A DNA stretch of 64,000 nt from assembly GCA_024234215.1 (NCBI GenBank), contig JACKOQ010000001.1, positions 62,001-126,000 on the forward strand. The letters run 5' to 3'. The position numbers were made by a program, and so were the translations under genes. Source of the stretch: Pseudomonadales bacterium. GTDB lineage: Bacteria > Pseudomonadota > Gammaproteobacteria > Pseudomonadales > UBA5862. The notes below the pieces were generated by a model, which worked only from the letters and a program-made list of their open reading frames with translations, did not search any database and was not told the DNA's origin. Positions within the stretch are counted from its first letter, which is position 1. Each line of letters starts with the position of its first letter. This document shows, piece after piece, positions 58,989-64,000 of the stretch.

Positions 58989-59014
58989 TCTCAGCCGATC
59001 TGCAAGAGGTGATC

Positions 59015-59863
<849 letters not shown>

Positions 59864-59887
59864 GCATGCATGCTGCCAGCCGATGCC

Positions 59888-59912
59888 AACAGGCCGCATT
59901 CAGCGGCCTGTT
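59888..59912 (+). terminator. Hairpin terminator after rpoH
   Basis: AACAGGCCGC (59888-59897) and GCGGCCTGTT (59903-59912) form a perfect 10-bp stem with the loop ATTCA. It is 25 bases after the rpoH stop. The downstream bases (GCGTTG) are not a long T run, so termination may be partial. Confidence 0.55.
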
Positions 59913-59938
59913 GCGTTGAACGCAAGCGGAGCATGGCG

Positions 59939-60319
59939 ATGACGGCGAGAGGCTGGCTGGTGGCCGGGGCCGTGAGCGGCGCACTGGCGGTGATGACGGG
60001 GGCCTTCGGCGCCCATGCGCTGAAGGCACGGCTCGCGGCGGCCCAGCTCGACACCTGGGCCACCGCCGTCCAGTACCACTTCTACCATGCGCTCGCGCTG
60101 ATCGCCGTCGGTCTGGCCATGCGGCTGCTGCCGGAGGTGGCCGGACTGCATCGGGTTGGCTGGCTGTTTCTGTTCGGTCTGCTGGCCTTCAGCGGCAGCC
60201 TCTACCTGCTGGCCCTGACCGGCGTGCGCCAGCTCGGTTTCATCACGCCGCTGGGCGGCGTCGCATTCATTGCCGGTTGGCTGCTGCTGGCCCATCTGCT
60301 CTGGCGAGGCTTGCGGTGA
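59939..60319 (+). CDS. DUF423 small membrane protein (YgdD-like)
   Basis: A 126-residue protein with four membrane helices. The pattern SGALAVMTGAFGAHALKARL, TAVQYHFYHALALIAVGL and ITPLGGVAFIAGW is diagnostic of DUF423/YgdD. ATG 59939 lies 7 bases after GGAG; an ATG at 59933 is also in frame. The function is not known. The stop overlaps the thiS GTG by 4 bases. Confidence 0.9.
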   Translation: MTARGWLVAGAVSGALAVMTGAFGAHALKARLAAAQLDTWATAVQYHFYHALALIAVGLAMRLLPEVAGLHRVGWLFLFGLLAFSGSLYLLALTGVRQLGFITPLGGVAFIAGWLLLAHLLWRGLR

Positions 60320-60531
60320 GCAGTGCTGAACTGACCATCCAGCTCAATGGCGTGCCGCAGCAGGTGCCGGCCGGCCTGACCATTGCCGGGCTGATCGAGC
60401 GGCTGGCGTTGCAGCAGCGGCGCATCGCGGTGGAACTGAACGGTACAATAGTGCCGCGCACGCTCCATGCCCAGCAGACAGTGCAGGCCGGAGACCAGAT
60501 CGAGGTCGTGACCGCCATTGGTGGCGGCTGA
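60316..60531 (+). CDS. thiS: Sulfur carrier protein ThiS
   Basis: ThiS is a ubiquitin-like sulfur carrier for thiazole synthesis. The 71-residue protein (GTG start at 60316) reads ELTIQLNGVPQQVPAGLTIA and ends in GGG, so the di-glycine C-terminus needed for thiocarboxylate formation is present. It is directly followed by thiG (19-base gap), with which it acts. Confidence 0.92.
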   Translation: MSSAELTIQLNGVPQQVPAGLTIAGLIERLALQQRRIAVELNGTIVPRTLHAQQTVQAGDQIEVVTAIGGG

Positions 60532-60550
60532 ACAGAGGTGAAGGTATCGG

Positions 60551-61357
60551 ATGGACAGCACCCAGCCAATTCAACCGCAACAGGATCCACTGCTGATCGG
60601 TGGCGTCAGTTACCACTCCCGTCTGCTGGTCGGCACCGGCAAGTACCGCGATTTCGATGAGACCCGGCGGGCGGTCGAGGCCAGTGGTGCCCAGATCGTC
60701 ACCTTCGCCGTGCGCCGCGTCAACATCGGGCAGCAGGCCGATGCGCCCAGCCTGCTCGACATCCTGCCACCCACGCGCTACACCCTGCTGCCCAACACCG
60801 CCGGTTGCTACAGTGCCCGCGATGCGGTGCGCACCTGCCAGTTGGCGCGGGAGCTGCTCGACGGGGCGGCGCTGGTCAAGCTGGAGGTGCTGGGTGACGA
60901 GAAGACGCTCTACCCCAATGTGACCGAGACCCTGATTGCCGCCGAGGCGCTGGTCAAGGAGGGCTTTGCGGTGATGGTCTACACCAATGACGATCCGCTG
61001 ATCGCCCAGCGGCTCGAACAGCTCGGCTGCATCGCGGTGATGCCGCTCGGCGCGCCGATCGGCTCGGGCCTTGGCATCCGCAACCCCTACAACATCCGCA
61101 CCATCGTCGAGAACGCAACCGTACCGATTCTGGTCGATGCCGGTGTCGGCACTGCCTCGGATGCGGCCATTGCGATGGAGCTGGGCTGTGACGGCGTGCT
61201 GATGAACACCGCGATCGCCGAGGCGACGCAGCCGGTCTGGATGGCGGCGGCAATGAAGAAGGCCGTGGAGGCGGGCCGCGAGGCCTATCTGGCCGGCCGC
61301 ATGCCGCGCCGCCGTTATGCCAGTGCCTCTTCGCCGCTCGATGGCCGCTTTTTCTGA
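60551..61357 (+). CDS. thiG: Thiazole synthase ThiG
   Basis: ThiG condenses deoxyxylulose phosphate, dehydroglycine and ThiS-thiocarboxylate to form the thiamine thiazole. The 268-residue TIM-barrel protein has LLVGTGKYRDFDETRRAVEA, the catalytic-lysine strand KLEVLGDEKTLYPN, PLGAPIGSGLGI and the DAGVGTASDAAIAMELGCDG phosphate site. The same thiS-thiG-trmB order occurs in Pseudomonas. No other thi gene is in the window. Confidence 0.97.
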   Translation: MDSTQPIQPQQDPLLIGGVSYHSRLLVGTGKYRDFDETRRAVEASGAQIVTFAVRRVNIGQQADAPSLLDILPPTRYTLLPNTAGCYSARDAVRTCQLARELLDGAALVKLEVLGDEKTLYPNVTETLIAAEALVKEGFAVMVYTNDDPLIAQRLEQLGCIAVMPLGAPIGSGLGIRNPYNIRTIVENATVPILVDAGVGTASDAAIAMELGCDGVLMNTAIAEATQPVWMAAAMKKAVEAGREAYLAGRMPRRRYASASSPLDGRFF

Positions 61358-61368
61358 CGGCTCGCACC

Positions 61369-62091
61369 GTGGATTCGATGTCGGTTCCGGCCAGTGACCG
61401 CGATCTTCGCGCAATCCGCAGCTTCGTCATCCGTGGCGGCCGGCTGAGCCCGGCGCAGCAGCGGGCGCTGGAGCAGCTCTGGGCGCATTACGGCATCGAC
61501 TGGCAGCCTGACCAGCCGCTCGACTGGACGACCTGCTTCGGCCGCACCGCGCCGGTGGTGCTCGAAATCGGCTTCGGCATGGGCGAGTCGCTGGTGACGA
61601 TGGCGCAGAACGCCCCGGAATGTGATTTTGTCGGTGTCGAGGTGCATCCGCCCGGCATCGGCAACCTGCTGCAGCGCATCGAGCAGGAGCGGCTCGGCAA
61701 CCTCAGGCTGCTGCGCGGCGATGTGATGGCGATGCTGCATGCCGGCGTCATGCCCGAGGGCAGCCTGACACGGGTGCAGATCTACTTTCCCGATCCTTGG
61801 CCGAAGAAGCGCCACCACAAGCGGCGGCTGGTGCAGGCAGCGCTGCTCGATCTGCTGCATCGCGTGGTGCGACCGCAAGGCCAACTGCACATCGCCACCG
61901 ACTGGCAACCCTACGCCGAGGCGATGCTGCTCAGCCTCGAGCAGGCGTCCGGCTGGCGCAATCTCGCTGCCGATGGCGGCTTCGTGCCCCGTCCGCCGTG
62001 GCGGCCGGTCACCAAGTTCGAGCGGCGCGGCGAGCGGCTGGGCCACGGCGTGTGGGATCTGCTGTTCGAACGCAGCGACCGCGACGGCTGA
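61369..62091 (+). CDS. trmB: tRNA (guanine46-N7)-methyltransferase
   Basis: TrmB forms m7G46 in tRNA. The 240-residue protein has EIGFGMGESLVTMAQNAPEC with the SAM site, FVGVEVHPPGIGNLLQRIEQ and the catalytic region VQIYFPDPWPKKRHHKRRLV, all diagnostic. The start is a GTG at 61369 or an ATG at 61378; no strong ribosome site distinguishes them. It converges with hemW. Confidence 0.96.
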   Translation: MDSMSVPASDRDLRAIRSFVIRGGRLSPAQQRALEQLWAHYGIDWQPDQPLDWTTCFGRTAPVVLEIGFGMGESLVTMAQNAPECDFVGVEVHPPGIGNLLQRIEQERLGNLRLLRGDVMAMLHAGVMPEGSLTRVQIYFPDPWPKKRHHKRRLVQAALLDLLHRVVRPQGQLHIATDWQPYAEAMLLSLEQASGWRNLAADGGFVPRPPWRPVTKFERRGERLGHGVWDLLFERSDRDG

Positions 62092-62110
62092 TCTCCGAGA
62101 GCCGGACAGC

Positions 62111-63277
62111 CTACAGAAACAGCTCCAGCAGCGAGTTGAGGTACTGCCGGCCACGCAGGGTGGCGTTGAGGCGCGTGCTCTCCTCTTCAAGCAATCCCTT
62201 CTCCCGGGCCTGCAGCAGCGCGTCGTCGATGCTGCTGAGCGGCAACCCGGTGCGCTGCACGAAGCTCTGACTGCTGACGCCACTGTTGAGCCGCAGCCCG
62301 TTCATCAGGAACTCAAGCGGCAGATCGGCCTCGTTCAGCACCCGTTTGCCGGCCAGGTAGCTCTTCTGGTGGTCGAGGTAGTGGCGCGGCTGGCGGCTCT
62401 TCCGGGTGCGGATCACCTGCTGCGCGCTGCCGAGGGTGATCTTGCCGTGGGCGCCGGCGCCAATGCCGAGGTAGTCGCCGAACTTCCAGTAGTTGAGGTT
62501 GTGTTTCGAGTGGCGCTGCGGCTGGCAGTAGGCCGAGATTTCGTACTGCTCGAAACCGGCGGTGGCGAGCAGCCGCTGGCCCTGCTGCTGCATCGGCCAG
62601 AGCAGTTCATCATCCGGCAGTGGCGGCGGCCGCTTGTGGAAGGCGGTGTTGGGCTCGATCGTCAACTGATACCAGCTGAGGTGAGTCGGGCGATGGTCGA
62701 TGGCGCGGTGCAGGTCGGCCAGCGCGGCTTCGATCGACTGTTGTGGCAATCCGAACATCAGATCGAGGTTGAAGTTGTCGAAGCCGGCCGCGCGGGCCGC
62801 CTCGATCGCCCGGTCGGCCGCCTCGGCATCGTGGATGCGGCCCAGGGCGCGCAGTCTGGCGTCGTCGAAGCTCTGGATGCCGAGCGACAGCCGATTGACC
62901 CCGGCGGCCCGGTAGCCGCGGAACCGCGCCTGGTCGGCCGCGCCGGGGTTGGCCTCGAGCGTGATCTCGATGTCGCGGGTGAAGGGCAGCAGCGCGCCGA
63001 TCCCCTCCAGCAGCCGGGCGATGGCGTCGGCGCTGAACAGGCTCGGAGTGCCGCCACCGATGAAGAGGCTCTGCAGCGGGCGATCCTGCGCCAGCGGCAG
63101 ATCCTGCAGCAGGTCATCGAGCAGCGCCTCGACATAGTCCGCTTCGGGCAGGCTGCCGTCGGCGGCATGGGAGTTGAAGTCGCAGTAGGGACACTTGCGG
63201 ACACACCAGGGGATGTGTACATAGAGCCCGAGCGGCGGCAGGCGGCCGAAGCGGCGCGGCGCGGTCTCCCGCTTCAT
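62111..63277 (-). CDS. hemW: Radical SAM heme chaperone HemW
   Basis: HemW is a heme-binding radical SAM protein, long misannotated as oxygen-independent coproporphyrinogen oxidase. The 388-residue protein has the cluster motif C25xxxC29xxC32 (YVHIPWCVRKCPYCDF), the GGGTPSLF segment and the DLMFGLPQQ strand. The family lacks the extra cysteine of true HemN (C-x-C-x-x), consistent here. Start ATG 63277 overlaps the rdgB stop. It converges with trmB. Confidence 0.94.
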   Translation of the reverse strand: MKRETAPRRFGRLPPLGLYVHIPWCVRKCPYCDFNSHAADGSLPEADYVEALLDDLLQDLPLAQDRPLQSLFIGGGTPSLFSADAIARLLEGIGALLPFTRDIEITLEANPGAADQARFRGYRAAGVNRLSLGIQSFDDARLRALGRIHDAEAADRAIEAARAAGFDNFNLDLMFGLPQQSIEAALADLHRAIDHRPTHLSWYQLTIEPNTAFHKRPPPLPDDELLWPMQQQGQRLLATAGFEQYEISAYCQPQRHSKHNLNYWKFGDYLGIGAGAHGKITLGSAQQVIRTRKSRQPRHYLDHQKSYLAGKRVLNEADLPLEFLMNGLRLNSGVSSQSFVQRTGLPLSSIDDALLQAREKGLLEEESTRLNATLRGRQYLNSLLELFL

Positions 63278-63912
63278 GGCTGCAACTGGCGCAGCAGATG
63301 GCGCAGCGCCTGACCGCGGTGGCTCAACTGGTTCTTGCGCGCCGGGGCGAGCTCGGCGGCGCTCGCCTGCTCCGATTCGACCCAGAACAGCGGGTCGTAG
63401 CCGAAGCCGCCGGCACCGCGCGCTGCAGTCAGGATGCGCCCCTCCCAGATGCCGTGGCTGATCAGGGGTGCGGGATCCTCGGCATGGCGCAACAGCACCA
63501 GCAGGCAGTGGTAGCGGGCGGTCCGTTGCGCCTCGGGCACCCCGGCCAGCGCAGCGAGCAGCCTGGCATTGTTGGCTGCATCGCCGGCGCCGGCCCCGGC
63601 ATAGCGTGCCGAGTAGAGTCCAGGGGCGCCACCGAGCGCGTCGACCGCCAGGCCGGAGTCGTCGGCCACCGCCGGCAGGCCGCTGGCGACAGAGGCAGCG
63701 CGCGCCTTCAGCAGGGCATTTTCGACGAAGGTGAGCCCGCTCTCCTCGACCTCGGCGACCGCGAAGGCCGACTGTGGCAGCAGCTCGATCCGCAGACCGG
63801 CGAAGAGATCGGCAAATTCGCGCAGCTTGCCGGCATTGTTGCTGGCCAGCACCATCCGTTGCCGAAAAGTGGCTGAATGATCCATGCGCTGGCCCGAGTC
63901 CTCGTTGATCAT
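63274..63912 (-). CDS. rdgB: dITP/XTP pyrophosphatase (RdgB/HAM1)
   Basis: RdgB hydrolyses non-canonical purine nucleoside triphosphates. The protein has LASNNAGKLREFADLF, ADDSGLAVDALGGAPGLYSA, GIWEGRILTAARGAGGFGYD and the end with RKNQLSHRGQALRHLL. The ATG at 63912 overlaps the preceding gene's stop (ATGA) and gives 212 residues; an in-frame ATG at 63885 would give 203, closer to the usual 197-200. Either is possible. It is adjacent to hemW as in Pseudomonas. Confidence 0.95.
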   Translation of the reverse strand: MINEDSGQRMDHSATFRQRMVLASNNAGKLREFADLFAGLRIELLPQSAFAVAEVEESGLTFVENALLKARAASVASGLPAVADDSGLAVDALGGAPGLYSARYAGAGAGDAANNARLLAALAGVPEAQRTARYHCLLVLLRHAEDPAPLISHGIWEGRILTAARGAGGFGYDPLFWVESEQASAAELAPARKNQLSHRGQALRHLLRQLQP

Positions 63913-64000
63913 TCGATGAAGAGCTGCTGGTCGAAGCGCAGCGGATAGCCACGGTCACTGCCGGCCGGGGTCACCTCGAGTTCGAAATGGAACAGCTCTT
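63909..64000 (-). CDS. DUF4426-type protein, C-terminal end only
   Basis: The 29 visible codons read ELFHFELEVTPAGSDRGYPL then RFDQQLFIE and a TGA overlapping the rdgB start. The pattern of a beta-rich end with PLRFxQxLF resembles the C-terminus of DUF4426 proteins that lie upstream of rdgB in Pseudomonas. The rest lies outside the window, so the identity is tentative. Confidence 0.5.
   Translation of the reverse strand, partial: ELFHFELEVTPAGSDRGYPLRFDQQLFIE

Overview
This window is a GC-rich chromosomal segment of a gammaproteobacterium and holds its replication-origin neighbourhood. Gene content and local order are Pseudomonas-like: atpI-atpBEFHAG beside parAB-rsmG-mnmG; dnaA-dnaN-recF-gyrB followed by a plsC-type acyltransferase, gmhB, glyS, glyQ and tag; rpmH-rnpA-yidD-yidC-mnmE; mutM, ferredoxin, coaD, rsmD, ftsYEX, rpoH; and thiSG-trmB-hemW-rdgB. 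Split proteins, degenerate PEP-CTERM relics and a different global arrangement suggest a lineage outside the genus Pseudomonas itself, but the species cannot be named from sequence alone.

Layout. 1-9.3 kb (minus strand): the F1Fo ATP synthase operon (atpG cut by the window edge), then parB, parA, rsmG, mnmG. 9.3-9.65 kb: an AT-rich gap with weak DnaA-box-like sequences, then an AI-2E family transporter. 10.7-14.7 kb: a decayed accessory stretch with an IS1595-type transposase fragment, an integron attC-like hairpin, two multiply frameshifted secreted-protein genes (one with a PEP-CTERM-like tail, one lamin-tail-like) and an IS3-type transposase fragment. 14.7-20.05 kb (minus): uppP, a split MprF (flippase-like membrane protein plus aminoacyl-transferase protein), an AcvB/VirJ-like serine hydrolase, and SirB2. 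20.2-28.8 kb: two unrecognised proteins, then fmt-rsmB, tag, glyQ-glyS-gmhB-plsC. 28.8-30.7 kb: a PEP-CTERM tail relic and a lone DUF262/GmrSD-like nuclease gene. 30.9-37.3 kb (minus): gyrB, recF (carrying two parS palindromes), dnaN, dnaA. 37.3-37.7 kb: candidate oriC. 37.7-42.2 kb (plus): a glyoxalase-fold protein, rpmH, rnpA, yidD, yidC, mnmE. 42.2-44.6 kb: accessory genes, an EF-hand/glycine-zipper protein and an XRE-ImmA/PIN toxin-antitoxin-like pair. 44.8-49.6 kb (minus): a molybdate locus modE-porin-modA-modB-modC with a perfect palindrome in front of modE. 49.8-55.96 kb: a small cysteine-rich protein, a solitary hydantoinase A, mutM, an acyltransferase, a small membrane protein, ferredoxin, coaD, rsmD. 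56.1-64 kb: ftsY-ftsE-ftsX-rpoH, a DUF423 protein, thiS-thiG-trmB, then hemW, rdgB and a partial DUF4426 gene on the minus strand.

The most striking points are these. Relative to the Pseudomonas-type order, the whole fmt-to-mnmE block including oriC appears inverted with respect to mnmG-parAB-atp, with mobile-element debris at both ends. The rpoH promoter region carries a near-consensus CIRCE (HrcA operator) overlapping a sigma70-like promoter, and a sigmaE/AlgU-like promoter. A perfect 15-bp-arm palindrome precedes a modE operon that includes an OprP-type porin. PEP-CTERM-like relics occur at two places with no exosortase in the window. No rRNA, tRNA or CRISPR array was recognised.
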